From an uncultured Bacteroidota bacterium (lineage in GTDB: Bacteria; Bacteroidota; Bacteroidia; Chitinophagales; Chitinophagaceae), in the NCBI GenBank assembly GCA_903882965.1, contig CAIRZD010000298.1, positions 1-42,385 of the forward strand: a stretch of 42,385 nucleotides of DNA. Reading direction: 5' to 3'. The notes under the pieces were generated by a model, which saw only the letters and a list, made by a program, of their open reading frames with translations, made no database searches and was not told the origin of the DNA. This document shows, in pieces, positions 16,593 through 26,081 of the stretch; the stretch's first letter is position 1, and each line of letters starts with the position of its first letter. Made by a program: the position numbers and the translations under genes.

Positions 16593-17756
16593 TCACTTCA
16601 ATATAATATAAGTTTCTACATCCTTCTTCGTTATCTTTTTGTCAGAGAGGATGATGAGGCGCTCTATTACATTGCGCAGCTCACGGATATTTCCCGTCCA
16701 GTTGTAAGCCTTGAGGGTAGTAATTGCAGCGGGTTCAAACTCTTTCATCGGTTGTTTGTATTCCTCACTGATCTCTTTCATAAAGTGGTCTATAAGCATT
16801 GGGATATCATCACGGCGCGCATTAAGTGGCGGCACCTGTATTACAATAACACTCAGGCGGTGATACAGATCAAGGCGAAATTTTTTGGCTTCTACCTCTT
16901 CCATAAGGTTTTTGTTAGTTGCTGCGAGTACGCGCACGTCTACCTTAATTTCTTTTTCGCCACCCACGCGTGTTATTCTCGATTCCTGCAGTGCACGCAG
17001 CATTTTCGCCTGCGCATCAAGACTCATATCTCCTATCTCATCAAGGAAAAGTGTACCTCCATTGGCTTGTTCAAATTTACCAAGGCGTTGTTTTATTGCT
17101 GAAGTAAATGAGCCTTTTTCATGACCGAATAATTCGCTCTCAATAAGCTCAGATGGTATTGCTGCGCAGTTAACCTCTATTAGCGGGCCATTGCAACGGT
17201 TGCTAAGTTCATGAATACGACGGGCAACCAATTCCTTCCCAACACCATTATCCCCGGTGATAAGTACACGGGCATCAGTTGGTGCTACCTTGGCTATTGT
17301 TTCCTGAATGCTTAGCATGCCTTCACTGTTGCCGATCATTTCATAACCACGCGATATACGTTTGCGGAGTTGTTTGGTTTCTGTTACCAGTGACTTCTTA
17401 TCCATCGCGTTTCGTACCGTGATCAATAAGCGGTTCAGGTCCGGTGGTTTAGAAATATAATCGTAAGCGCCTTTTTTTACCGCGTCAACAGCAGTCTCAA
17501 TGTTACCATGCCCGGAAATAACAATGAAAGGTGTATCAGGCCTTTCTTCACGGGCAACCTGTAATACCTCCATGCCATCCATTTTGGGCATTTTAATATC
17601 GCAGAGTATGCAATCGTAATTATTCTCTTTAATTTTTTTTACTCCTTCAACTCCATCTACCGCCTCATCTACAACAAACCCTTCGAAGGTAAGAATTTCA
17701 ATTAGCGCCTTCCGGATCGCTTTTTCATCGTCGATAACAAGGATATTCTGAGCCAT
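16593..17756 (-). CDS. NtrC-type response regulator with receiver and AAA+ domains, no DNA-binding domain
   Basis: The 387 residues contain a receiver domain (Asp9-Asp10 pocket, phospho-acceptor Asp53, Lys103) and a sigma-54-activator AAA+ domain: Walker A GDNGVGKE (168-175), Walker B LFLDEIG (Asp239-Glu240), sensor and arginine-finger region YHRLSV. The sigma-54 contact loop GAFTGA reads GSFTSA at 215-220, keeping Phe and Thr but changing two residues. The protein ends directly after the AAA+ lid (KKITKKDVETYIILK), so the usual Fis-type helix-turn-helix (about 60-80 residues) is absent. No kinase gene is adjacent. It may act from solution or by oligomer contacts; a frameshift in a former tail was not seen, because the terminator follows at once. 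Confidence 0.9.
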   Translation of the reverse strand: MAQNILVIDDEKAIRKALIEILTFEGFVVDEAVDGVEGVKKIKENNYDCILCDIKMPKMDGMEVLQVAREERPDTPFIVISGHGNIETAVDAVKKGAYDYISKPPDLNRLLITVRNAMDKKSLVTETKQLRKRISRGYEMIGNSEGMLSIQETIAKVAPTDARVLITGDNGVGKELVARRIHELSNRCNGPLIEVNCAAIPSELIESELFGHEKGSFTSAIKQRLGKFEQANGGTLFLDEIGDMSLDAQAKMLRALQESRITRVGGEKEIKVDVRVLAATNKNLMEEVEAKKFRLDLYHRLSVIVIQVPPLNARRDDIPMLIDHFMKEISEEYKQPMKEFEPAAITTLKAYNWTGNIRELRNVIERLIILSDKKITKKDVETYIILK

Positions 17757-17803
17757 TTTATAAGTTGTTTCTCTTGCTGGAATTGAGGTTATGAAGCAAG
17801 ATA

Positions 17804-17811
17804 CAAAGATA
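17804..17811 (-). promoter_or_regulatory. -7 box of the NtrC-type regulator gene
   Basis: On the minus strand the box reads TATCTTTG, a full TAnnTTTG match, 48 bp before the ATG at 17756. No convincing -33 element. Confidence 0.5.
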
Positions 17812-17842
17812 GCCGTTAGTGCAAAAGATTTCTATGGTATTG

Positions 17843-17874
17843 ATCAAAGAAACAGGCTGATAAAACAGCCTGTT
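17843..17874 (-). terminator. Terminator after the 77-residue gene
   Basis: A perfect 9-bp stem, AACAGGCTG / CAGCCTGTT, with a 6-base loop. On the minus strand a T-rich TTTCTTT follows. It separates the small gene from the regulator gene downstream. Confidence 0.75.
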
Positions 17875-17883
17875 GTATATTAT

Positions 17884-18117
17884 TCAGCGGTTTGAAACCC
17901 ATCGCCCGAATTTGGCAAAATGTATCCGCTCTATCTTATTACAAAAGGTAGAAAGTAATTCGGTATCAATATTTTCAGCGTTGAGGTCCATTTGCATATT
18001 GTGCTTTTCGCGAGAGAGGGAAAATTCTTTTACTCCTATGCAACCCAGCAAATCTTCAAGTTCATAAAGGGCTTTATTCAGCTTGGTGTAATCCTCTTGT
18101 TTTATCGTTTTCATCAT
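17884..18117 (-). CDS. Small protein of unknown function
   Basis: A 77-residue mixed-charge soluble protein (MMKTIKQEDYTKLNKALYELEDLLGCIGV). I do not recognise a family. The clean start, the terminator right after its stop and codon use like its neighbours support a real gene. It has no signal or membrane segment; the two helices could form a coiled coil. It is transcribed toward the NtrC-type regulator but separated from it by a terminator and a promoter. Confidence 0.55.
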   Translation of the reverse strand: MMKTIKQEDYTKLNKALYELEDLLGCIGVKEFSLSREKHNMQMDLNAENIDTELLSTFCNKIERIHFAKFGRWVSNR

Positions 18118-18222
18118 TTCTCCCGTTTTAATAAGGTTCTATAATTACATAATCAAATCACATGCCATGAACTATGAAGGCACGTTATTTATGTAAACTA
18201 TAATACAAAACATGTTATTCTG

Positions 18223-18420
18223 ATGGAAAAGAGAGTTATAGGCATGATATTAACATTACTCGGGGTTCTTGGCCTGGTAGCGGGTGCCATTAAATTTGTG
18301 GAACACAGCAACAATAACTACGATGTTAAAGTTATATCCGTATATGGGATATTGGGATTAATCTTCTTTTTTGCGGGAATAGGGCTTATCCGGACTACAA
18401 AAGATCTGCCTAACGGATGA
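18223..18420 (+). CDS. Small two-helix membrane protein
   Basis: The 65-residue product consists mainly of two membrane segments (MILTLLGVLGLVAGAIKFV and VYGILGLIFFFAGIGLI) joined by a short polar loop (EHSNNNYDVK), with positive N- and C-termini. Small proteins of this shape are common and unnamed in Bacteroidota. No partner is suggested by context: it stands between divergent and convergent small genes. Confidence 0.6.
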   Translation: MEKRVIGMILTLLGVLGLVAGAIKFVEHSNNNYDVKVISVYGILGLIFFFAGIGLIRTTKDLPNG

Positions 18421-18464
18421 ATAATCTCCAATATTCCTTCTTAGGCATTATGCAGCGGCCGCTT

Positions 18465-18722
18465 TTACCTATATATTTCACGTCTGTTACCCACATGGTG
18501 GATATCTACTATTCGAATGGAGTCATCAATTGCATATAGTATTCTATAATCCCCCACTCGTATACGCCAGAGTTCTTCTTTATTATTTACCAGCTTTTTA
18601 CACCCTTCCGGTCGGGGATTTTTAGCAAGGCTATCTATTTTCCTGGCTATAGAAGTGGCTATAAAAACAGGCAGTTTTTTAAGCTCTTTTCTTGCGGACG
18701 GCTTTACGACTATTTGGTACAT
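18465..18722 (-). CDS. RelE/ParE-family toxin
   Basis: This 85-residue protein has the complete RelE/ParE pattern: MYQIVVKPSARKELKKLP, an alpha-helical pair, then NKEELWRIRVGDYRILYAIDD and a final HHVGNRREIYR. RelE members cleave mRNA in the ribosome and ParE members poison gyrase; the basic LWRIRVGDYRILY and the terminal His/Arg-rich tail are closer to RelE. It overlaps the antitoxin gene by 44 bp, with the antitoxin first. Confidence 0.85.
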   Translation of the reverse strand: MYQIVVKPSARKELKKLPVFIATSIARKIDSLAKNPRPEGCKKLVNNKEELWRIRVGDYRILYAIDDSIRIVDIHHVGNRREIYR

Positions 18723-18918
18723 TGATTTTGCCCTCTTTAATTAACTCTGCTTTTACACTTTCCCATGGAATGCTTTTTTCATCCTTTCTTGCTTCTGCAA
18801 TAATAAGATCCATAAGGTCTTCAAAAGCATTATCATCATATTGGGAAATACCTTTCAAATCTATTTGTGCATAGCGTCTCTTACGTGTTTCATCGGTAAC
18901 AAAACTTACTCCTTTCAT
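18679..18918 (-). CDS. Antitoxin of the RelE/ParE pair
   Basis: The 79-residue protein ends in a basic, low-order tail (NSRKAVRKKRA) and has an amphipathic helix (DNAFEDLMDLIIAEARKDEKS) expected to bind the toxin. The N-terminus (VTDETRKRRYAQIDLKGI) is not a recognised DNA-binding fold by eye. It is the first gene of the operon, nine bases after the expected transcription start. Confidence 0.75.
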   Translation of the reverse strand: MKGVSFVTDETRKRRYAQIDLKGISQYDDNAFEDLMDLIIAEARKDEKSIPWESVKAELIKEGKINVPNSRKAVRKKRA

Positions 18919-18933
18919 AAACTTTGCTTTTCA

Positions 18934-18941
18934 CAAATTTA
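18934..18941 (-). promoter_or_regulatory. -7 box of the RelE/ParE operon
   Basis: The minus strand reads TAAATTTG, identical to the box of the other TA operon at 2377-2384. Leader length before the ATG at 18918 is about 9 bases. Confidence 0.45.
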
Positions 18942-18988
18942 ATCTTTTATATTTATAGTGTGTTTATGAAGTCATAAAATATATAAAA

Positions 18989-19711
18989 ATGGGGAGATTA
19001 ATTTATTCACTGCTTTTTATCCTTTCTCCATTCCTTGCATATTCGCAGGTAGTTGCTATACAAAATGACATGCAAAACATAATTTATGTCGGCATTCAAA
19101 ATCCATTAACTGTTGCTATAGAAAATTGCCCATCAACTTCTATTGAATTAACGACAAATAATGGCAAAATAACAAAGGCGGAAAACGGACACTTTTCTAT
19201 TATTCCTGAAAAGGTAGGTTTATCAACTATTTCGGTATACAAACGCAATTCCCCGAAGAAAATACTTATTCAAAGTTATATATTCAGGGTAAACCGATTG
19301 CCCGTAGCAGTCTCATTTAATGGTAAAACAAAGGGGAATATTCCTGCACTTTTAGTATATCACAGTGCCGCTCTTTCAGCCTATGTATACGGATTAGAGA
19401 TGGATGCACATTTCCCTATCATTAAATTTACGACTATATTGAATAGGAACGGAGTAGAGATTTTTAGAAGAACTTTGCAAGATCCAAATGGAACACGATT
19501 TGATGAGACCTCAAGGAATTTTTTTAAAACACTACAAAACGGAGATAAACTTTGCTTTACAAATATTGTTTATAGGGATATGGATCACACCGACCTAGTG
19601 CTAGAAGGAATGGAGTTTACAATAATAGATGCTGAACAATTAAAGGAAATAGGCAAACCACGAAAAGTTATTGACCCCATTACTGGGCAAGAAAGTATTA
19701 CAAATGATTAA
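18989..19711 (+). CDS. Secreted protein resembling the GldM C-terminal (periplasmic) domains
   Basis: The 240-residue product has a signal peptide (LIYSLLFILSPFLAYSQ). The mature part reads like the last two periplasmic domains of GldM, the gliding/T9SS motor stator: NIIYVGIQNPLTVAIENC, then a strand pair ending HFSIIPEKVGLSTISVY, a FRVNRLPVAVSFNG link, and FPIIKFTTILNRNG with NGDKLCFTNIVYRD. It lacks the GldM membrane helix and first two periplasmic domains. Full GldM normally lies in a gldKLMN operon, which is not here. A paralogue that interacts with T9SS or TonB-like partners is the simplest idea; no function is shown. Its stop is three bases from the convergent hydroxylase stop, with no terminator between. 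Confidence 0.65.
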   Translation: MGRLIYSLLFILSPFLAYSQVVAIQNDMQNIIYVGIQNPLTVAIENCPSTSIELTTNNGKITKAENGHFSIIPEKVGLSTISVYKRNSPKKILIQSYIFRVNRLPVAVSFNGKTKGNIPALLVYHSAALSAYVYGLEMDAHFPIIKFTTILNRNGVEIFRRTLQDPNGTRFDETSRNFFKTLQNGDKLCFTNIVYRDMDHTDLVLEGMEFTIIDAEQLKEIGKPRKVIDPITGQESITND

Positions 19712-19714
19712 TCG

Positions 19715-20332
19715 CTACGCTTCCTCCTTCTTAGGCACCGTCCTGAACACCACATCCCATAGCACTGAACTTACGCCAAAACCTTTATCGGGTGCTTTAT
19801 AGTGATGCAGGTGATGATTACGCCATAGGGCCTTCAGGAATTTTGGCGGGGCAAAAGCATGAATGGCGTAGTGCATAGAGCCGTAAGCAATATAGCCAAA
19901 CAGGAAGCCCGGGAAAAATGACAATGCTTTCCACCCCATAAGGAAGTACATTAATGAGAAAATGATACTGGAAACAATAATACTGGGGACGGGTGGCATA
20001 AAAAGCCGCTCTTTATCGCGTGGGTATTCATGATGCACACCATGCAGCGTATAAACAAATTTTTTGGCTCGCTCACTCTCTACAAACATATGAAACAGGT
20101 AGCGGTGCATAACATATTCAAAAAGGGTCCAAAAAGCGATCCCCGAAATAAACAGTAATAACTCTGCCCCAACCGATATACCCTTGCTGGCAGATCCGTA
20201 GTAGAGCATAAAAGCAATAACAGGAAAATACATGCAGTAGACAACAATGGGATGCGTTTTGGTCATCATCTCCATATAGTCATTCCTGAATAATCTGGCC
20301 TGGCCTTTATTTTTTATTTTGTCAAACTCCAT
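19715..20332 (-). CDS. Fatty acid hydroxylase/sterol desaturase superfamily protein (FA2H-like)
   Basis: The 205-residue membrane di-iron enzyme has the histidine clusters HRYLFH (His76, His81), HGVHH (His97, His100, His101), HYAIH (His154, His158) and HHLHHY (His173-His177). The phrase HGVHHEYPRDKERLFMPP closely resembles eukaryotic fatty acid 2-hydroxylase, so hydroxylation of an acyl chain is more likely than carotenoid or sterol chemistry. Four membrane helices are visible. It is the second gene of an operon with the MMPL exporter (20-bp gap), which suggests that the hydroxylated lipid, or its carrier, is exported. Confidence 0.85.
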   Translation of the reverse strand: MEFDKIKNKGQARLFRNDYMEMMTKTHPIVVYCMYFPVIAFMLYYGSASKGISVGAELLLFISGIAFWTLFEYVMHRYLFHMFVESERAKKFVYTLHGVHHEYPRDKERLFMPPVPSIIVSSIIFSLMYFLMGWKALSFFPGFLFGYIAYGSMHYAIHAFAPPKFLKALWRNHHLHHYKAPDKGFGVSSVLWDVVFRTVPKKEEA

Positions 20333-20352
20333 AGCTGAAGCAAAAATAATAA

Positions 20353-22725
20353 TTAGTCATTTATCTTTATCAGGTCGTCATCCTCATCCATAAGGAACTG
20401 CAAAGCGTTGTTCTTTTTCTCAATTACTTTATCCATCCAAAGCAATAGTGCCGGCAATAAAACCAGGTTGGTAACCATAGCCAGCAATAATGTGATAGAT
20501 GTAAGATAACCGAGCGATTTAGTACCATCAAATTGCGATAATATAAACACACTGAAACCTGCAATCAGTATTAATGATGTATATATAATACTCAAACCTG
20601 TATCATGAATTGTTCTATGCACGGTGTTGGCTATACTATCATCGTGCCGCACAAGCTCTTGTTTAAAATTAACCAAAAAACGGATGGTAACATCTATTGT
20701 AATTCCCAGCGCAACGCTGAATACAAGCACCGTTGACGGCTTAATACGAATACCTATCCAGCCCATAAGTCCTGCAGTGATAAGTAGCGGAACAATATTC
20801 ACCACAATAGAAATGAGTAATATTCTCCACGAACTGAAGAGCAATATCATACAACTAAATATTATAATAAAAGCAAGTATGAGGCTATCGCGCAGGCTAT
20901 TTACAATAAATTTACTGCCTTCCAGGAAGGTGATACTGGTACCGGTATAAGTTACTTTGAATTTATTGCTGTCGAAAATGCTATTTACCTGCGGTCTTAT
21001 ACTATCCATCAAAGCCGGCAGACGGCGGGATCCAATGTCAGCCATGCTTACACTGATACGCGCTTTTTGTTTCGTACTGTCAATAAATGAATGTAAAAGG
21101 CGGTTGAACATGCTATTGTTATCGCCTTTATTAGTGCGCAGATAAGGCATAATGAAAGCAGCCTGTATCATATCAGCAGGCACCTGGTAATTGCCCGTAT
21201 CACCACCAAAATAAGCCTGGTTGGCAAATTTGATACCTTCAGTGATGGCAAGCGGCCGACCGATCTCCGGGTATTGTTGCAGAGAATCCACAAGCCTGTC
21301 CATTTTTCCAAGCACATCAAGCGATAAAACCCCGTTTTTCCGCTTGGTATCTATTACTATCTCCAGTGGCATTACACCCTTGAAATTACTTTCAAAGAAT
21401 TTAAGGTCTACATATACCTTATCAGACCGTGGAAGATCATCAACAATATGCGCATCATTGCGGAGCCGTAAAAGACCGATGACAGAAAAAATGCAGATCG
21501 CAAATGTGAACCCATATATCCATATCCTATGGCTGAATACCCAGTTGGTGATACGGGTGAGTAATTTGTTGATCCAGCCATTTTCCAGGTATTGGGTGTG
21601 CTTTACATTGGGTGGGGGCAGGAAACTAAAAAATGCTGGTATAAAAACCAGCGAAATAACAAACAAACCAAGAATATTAATACCCGCTACAAGTCCAAAC
21701 TCCTTAAGCAATGTGCTTTTGGTAAAAAAGAATACTCCAAAACCTATTGCTGCTGTTAGATTAGTGAAGAAAGTTACTATACCCATCCTGTCTACCATGC
21801 GCAGTAAGGATTTCATCTTATTCGGGTTCTTATAGTATTCATAATGGTAGCGGTTGAGCAGGTATACACAATTAGGAATACCAATTACAACCACCAATGG
21901 AGGAATAAGTGCCGTCAGTATGGTGATCTTATAACCGAGCAATACAATAGTACCCATTGACCAAACAACACCTATTGCCACAACAAGCATTGAAGACAGA
22001 ACTGCGGTAAAAGAACGGAAAAACAGTGTTAGAATAATTGCGGTAAGTACAAAAGAAAGTATCAGGAACAACCTCATTTCAGATTGCACTTTCATCGCCA
22101 TCTCGGTGCGGATAAGCGGCAGGCCGGAATAATGGATCTCTGTATTGTGTTTTTCCCCAAAAGCCTTGCCTAGCTCCAGTATCTGGTTGATCACACCCGC
22201 CCTATCCTTCGAATTCAATACGTTTTTATCTATCCGCACGGCCATCATATACGCATCTGTAGCCGGATTATAGAGGAACCCTTTATAAAAAGGGAGATTG
22301 AGAAATGTTTGCTTTATACTATCCACATTGCTGAATGGCGGGTCACCCGCAATAGGGGAAACTTTTAATTTTTGAGTAACTGTGTCTTTTACCAAAGTAA
22401 TTGCGCCGGGTATACTAAGTACATTTTCTACGGCATTCACTTTGGCAATTTCTTTTGCCAGCACCGCATAGTCATTAAAAAATGATGGAGAAAAGAATTC
22501 CTTGGTTTGCACCCCTATCACCATAAGGTTACCATCTTCTCCAAACTGCTTGCGAAAACTTTGATATTCTATATATTTGGGATTATCGGTAGGCACCGCG
22601 CTGGTAAATTCATAACTGATCTTTACCTGGGAAGCGAAATAACCCATTATACCCGTATCTGCCAATAATAATATAAGCAGTACGATACGATATTTTATAA
22701 TAAACGCGGCTATATTATGCCACAT
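20353..22725 (-). CDS. MMPL/RND-family lipid exporter
   Basis: The 790-residue protein has the twofold MMPL layout: an N-terminal helix, a large periplasmic domain, five helices, a second periplasmic domain and five helices. The second-half motif is GITIDVTIRF (proton-relay Asp). The matching first-half motif reads IGIPNCVYLLNRYHYEY, with Asn where many relatives have Asp, so the two halves may differ in proton coupling. MMPL proteins export lipids or hydrophobic products; hopanoid, mycolate and pigment exporters belong here. The adjacent FA2H-like hydroxylase points to a lipid substrate. The C-terminus ends with an acidic tail (DEDDDLIKIND). Confidence 0.88.
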   Translation of the reverse strand: MWHNIAAFIIKYRIVLLILLLADTGIMGYFASQVKISYEFTSAVPTDNPKYIEYQSFRKQFGEDGNLMVIGVQTKEFFSPSFFNDYAVLAKEIAKVNAVENVLSIPGAITLVKDTVTQKLKVSPIAGDPPFSNVDSIKQTFLNLPFYKGFLYNPATDAYMMAVRIDKNVLNSKDRAGVINQILELGKAFGEKHNTEIHYSGLPLIRTEMAMKVQSEMRLFLILSFVLTAIILTLFFRSFTAVLSSMLVVAIGVVWSMGTIVLLGYKITILTALIPPLVVVIGIPNCVYLLNRYHYEYYKNPNKMKSLLRMVDRMGIVTFFTNLTAAIGFGVFFFTKSTLLKEFGLVAGINILGLFVISLVFIPAFFSFLPPPNVKHTQYLENGWINKLLTRITNWVFSHRIWIYGFTFAICIFSVIGLLRLRNDAHIVDDLPRSDKVYVDLKFFESNFKGVMPLEIVIDTKRKNGVLSLDVLGKMDRLVDSLQQYPEIGRPLAITEGIKFANQAYFGGDTGNYQVPADMIQAAFIMPYLRTNKGDNNSMFNRLLHSFIDSTKQKARISVSMADIGSRRLPALMDSIRPQVNSIFDSNKFKVTYTGTSITFLEGSKFIVNSLRDSLILAFIIIFSCMILLFSSWRILLISIVVNIVPLLITAGLMGWIGIRIKPSTVLVFSVALGITIDVTIRFLVNFKQELVRHDDSIANTVHRTIHDTGLSIIYTSLILIAGFSVFILSQFDGTKSLGYLTSITLLLAMVTNLVLLPALLLWMDKVIEKKNNALQFLMDEDDDLIKIND

Positions 22726-23063
22726 AAGCGATGTTGTGGTTAGAAACCGTAAAAATACTAAAAGGTAAGGTATTAGCTATCGTTTATGAATATCAATATA
22801 TCAATGGGTTGTATAGCATATGATTTTATTTTTTAATTGAGCAAATCTATGACTGATTAAATATAATCTAAATAAAAATTTAAAACATTGCAATTAAAAT
22901 ACGCCCCTTAATACTTTATAAGAAAACATACTTAAAACGCTACAAACATGGCAATTTTTTATAACTTTTAGCTGTTATCAATCATCTTATCAATTACGTC
23001 AATTAAATTATCTTTGCACATCTTTTTGTAGATTATTTTTCACTCAATACTTTATACTGTTTT
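22726..23063. other. 338-bp divergent intergenic region before gcvP
   Basis: The DNA is AT-rich with no gene. The only recognisable site is the -7 box at 23009-23016. No glycine-riboswitch-like structure is visible, and the leader after the promoter is only about 40 bases. Confidence 0.5.
23009..23016 (+). promoter_or_regulatory. -7 box of gcvP
   Basis: TATCTTTG, a full TAnnTTTG match, 47 bp before the ATG at 23064; transcription would start near 23023. Confidence 0.55.
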
Positions 23064-25949
23064 ATGAATTTGTTTTCCATTCAAAACGAAGAATTTACTC
23101 ATCGGCATATTGGCCCTAATGAGCAGGATACTAAAAATATGCTCGAAACCATTGGTATCGAAAGCATGGAAGAGTTAATACGCCGCACGGTACCTGCTTC
23201 TATACGTATGGATCATAAGCTGCAAATTCCGGATGGCGTTAGCGAAGCCGAATATCTTTACGACCTCAGGGAAACTGCTTCCAAAAACAAGCTATACAAA
23301 AACTATATTGGCCAAGGGTATTATGATACGCATACGCCAAGCGTGATACTGCGCAATATTTTTGAAAACCCGGGTTGGTATACACAATACACCCCTTACC
23401 AGGCAGAGATAAGCCAGGGCCGCCTTGAAAGCCTGCTTAACTTCCAGACAATGGTCAGCGACCTCACTGCATTACCAATCACCAACGCATCGTTGCTTGA
23501 TGAAGCTACTGCTGCCGCTGAGGCCATGAACATGTTCTTCCACGCACTTAATAAGGATCATGATAATCCTACCCGTAAAAAATTCTTTGTAGACCATGAT
23601 GTTTTCGCACAAACAAAAGATGTGGTTGTTACGCGCGCTACACCACTTGGAGTAGAAGTGGTATATGGTGATTATCGTATTGCAGATATTGACACAACAT
23701 ACTTTGGTGCATTAATTCAATATCCTAACTGCAACGGTGATGTAGAAGATTATCGTGGGTTTATTGCCACAATGCATGAGGCCGGCGGATATGTTGCAAT
23801 GGCAACAGACCTGCTTGCCCTTACACTGCTTACACCTCCCGGTGAAATAGGTGCAGATGTTGCCCTGGGCACCGCACAACGTTTTGGCGTGCCACTCGGA
23901 TATGGAGGCCCTCACGCGGCTTTCTTTTCCACAAAAGAAGATTTTAAACGCCTGATACCGGGCCGTATCATCGGTATCAGTATTGACGCGAATAACAATA
24001 GGGCGCTTCGTATGGCACTGGGCACACGTGAGCAGCACATTAAAAGAGAAAAAGCAACTTCTAATATCTGCACGGCACAGGCGCTGCTGGCCAATATGGC
24101 TGCTATGTATGCGGTATATCATGGCCCGGATGGATTGAAAAATATTGCAAAACGTATTGCCGCACTTACCCAGGCTCTTGGCAACGCATTATCAGATGCC
24201 GGTGTAAAGATGCACAGCAAAACCTATTTTGATACCATAACAATAGTTGTTAGTGATGTGGAAACGGTTCGCAGAATAGCAGAAACAAGAGGCATCAATT
24301 TTTGTTACCATTCAAACGGGCATATCAGTATATCTCTTGATGAAACAACAACTTCACGTGATGTGCTTGATATTATAAGTGTTTTCACTCATCCTGACGT
24401 ACCATCTACATTTAATATAGATGAGAATATTGCCCTCACCCATATTCCTACTCCACTTACCCGCACAAGCGACTTTTTAAAACAACAGGTGTTTAACAGC
24501 CATCATAGCGAAACACAAATGATGCGCTATATAAAAATGTTGGAGAATAAAGACCTCAGCCTCAATACCAGCATGATATCCCTGGGCTCCTGCACCATGA
24601 AGCTCAACGCGGCAACTGAAATGATGCCACTGAGCTGGGCACACTGGAGCAAGATGCACCCCTTTGCACCAAAAGACCAGGTGGAAGGTTATTTGCAAAT
24701 AGCTAAAGACCTGTCGGCATACTTATGCGAGATCACTGCTTTTGATGCATGTAGCCTGCAACCTAATAGTGGTGCACAAGGCGAATATGCCGGCCTGCTG
24801 GCAATACGCGGTTACCACGAAAGTCGCAAAGAAGGCCACCGCAATGTGATTCTGATACCTATATCTGCACACGGCACTAACCCAGCAAGTGCAGTAATGG
24901 TGGGTTATAAAGTGGTAGTGGTAAAAGCACATGATAACGGATACATAGATGTGCATGATCTGAAAGCAAAGGCAGAACAACATGCTGCAAACCTTGCGGG
25001 TATCATGATAACATACCCTTCCACTTATGGTATTTACGAAGAGTCGGTAAAGGAAATAACCAACATAGTACATGAACATGGTGGTCAGGTATACATGGAT
25101 GGCGCAAACATGAATGCACAAGTAGGCCTCACCGCTCCCGGCCTGATAGGCGCTGATGTGTGCCACCTGAACTTACACAAGACCTTCTCTATTCCTCATG
25201 GCGGCGGCGGACCCGGCATGGGCCCGATATGTGTTAAGAAGCACCTGGAAGCATTTTTACCCGGGCATGTATTTGGCACAACAGTAGAAGGTAATGGCCA
25301 CGCTGCCCATGCAGTATCTGCCGCTCCTTATGGCTCTGCCAGCATATTGCTGATCTCTTATGCATATATCCGCATGTTGGGAGCAATAGGTGTGCGCAAG
25401 GCTACTGAGTATGCTATTCTGAATGCTAACTACATGCGCGCCCGCCTGCAAAACGATTTCGACATTCTGTATACCGGTCATGGCGGCACTACCGCACATG
25501 AGTTTATAGTAGACCTTCGCCCTTATAAAAAGAGTGCTGAAGTAGAAGCTGAAGATGTTGCAAAACGCCTCATTGATTATGGTTTCCATGCACCTACCAT
25601 GAGCTTCCCGGTTGCCGGCACACTGATGATAGAGCCTACCGAAAGTGAGGACAAAGCAGAACTGGACCGTTTCTGTGATGCAATGCTTGCTATACGCCAG
25701 GAGATCCGAGATGTTGAAGAAGGCCGTGCAGACAAACTGGATAATGCACTTAAAAATGCACCGCACACACAAGCAGTGATAACTGCCGATGAGTGGAACC
25801 ATAAATACAGCCGCCAGCAGGCAGCCTTCCCCCTGCCATGGGTAAAACACAATAAATTCTGGCCAAGCGTATCGCGTGTAAACAATACCTACGGTGATCG
25901 CAACCTCATATGCACTTGTGAGCCTACAGAATCTTATGCGGAAGCTTAA
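23064..25949 (+). CDS. gcvP: Glycine dehydrogenase (aminomethyl-transferring), P protein of the glycine cleavage system
   Basis: The 961-residue protein is the fused alpha/beta form of the P protein, which decarboxylates glycine on PLP and passes the aminomethyl group to GcvH lipoamide. The N-terminal half opens with [21 protein letters not shown] and includes [14 protein letters not shown]. The second half holds [25 protein letters not shown] and the Schiff-base lysine Lys706 in HLNLHKTF, followed by a glycine-rich [12 protein letters not shown]. Length and order are normal. gcvT and gcvH are not adjacent. A palindromic terminator follows the stop by 25 bp. Confidence 0.97.
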   Translation: MNLFSIQNEEFTHRHIGPNEQDTKNMLETIGIESMEELIRRTVPASIRMDHKLQIPDGVSEAEYLYDLRETASKNKLYKNYIGQGYYDTHTPSVILRNIFENPGWYTQYTPYQAEISQGRLESLLNFQTMVSDLTALPITNASLLDEATAAAEAMNMFFHALNKDHDNPTRKKFFVDHDVFAQTKDVVVTRATPLGVEVVYGDYRIADIDTTYFGALIQYPNCNGDVEDYRGFIATMHEAGGYVAMATDLLALTLLTPPGEIGADVALGTAQRFGVPLGYGGPHAAFFSTKEDFKRLIPGRIIGISIDANNNRALRMALGTREQHIKREKATSNICTAQALLANMAAMYAVYHGPDGLKNIAKRIAALTQALGNALSDAGVKMHSKTYFDTITIVVSDVETVRRIAETRGINFCYHSNGHISISLDETTTSRDVLDIISVFTHPDVPSTFNIDENIALTHIPTPLTRTSDFLKQQVFNSHHSETQMMRYIKMLENKDLSLNTSMISLGSCTMKLNAATEMMPLSWAHWSKMHPFAPKDQVEGYLQIAKDLSAYLCEITAFDACSLQPNSGAQGEYAGLLAIRGYHESRKEGHRNVILIPISAHGTNPASAVMVGYKVVVVKAHDNGYIDVHDLKAKAEQHAANLAGIMITYPSTYGIYEESVKEITNIVHEHGGQVYMDGANMNAQVGLTAPGLIGADVCHLNLHKTFSIPHGGGGPGMGPICVKKHLEAFLPGHVFGTTVEGNGHAAHAVSAAPYGSASILLISYAYIRMLGAIGVRKATEYAILNANYMRARLQNDFDILYTGHGGTTAHEFIVDLRPYKKSAEVEAEDVAKRLIDYGFHAPTMSFPVAGTLMIEPTESEDKAELDRFCDAMLAIRQEIRDVEEGRADKLDNALKNAPHTQAVITADEWNHKYSRQQAAFPLPWVKHNKFWPSVSRVNNTYGDRNLICTCEPTESYAEA

Positions 25950-25974
25950 ACAAGTTTGAAAATTTTATAAAAGA

Positions 25975-26007
25975 AGAACCCTGCACATGTGCAGGGTTCT
26001 CTTTTTT
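25975..26007 (+). terminator. Terminator after gcvP
   Basis: A 26-bp perfect palindrome (arms AGAACCCTGCACA / TGTGCAGGGTTCT) followed by CTTTTTT. GC-rich stem with a T-run: a strong intrinsic terminator. Confidence 0.9.
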
Positions 26008-26081
26008 AGAGTGTTTTTTTATCATTTTCCGAAATGCATTTTCTATAATTGAGTATATTTATAAATAACCAGCATGCAAAT

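Noticed and set aside
22726-23063. Glycine riboswitch before gcvP
   Set aside because: The leader after the promoter is only about 40 bases, too short for the aptamer, and no such fold is visible.
25257-25850. Long minus-strand frames opposite gcvP
   Set aside because: They are shadows of the high-codon-bias gcvP gene, have cysteine/histidine-rich nonsense composition, and no promoter.
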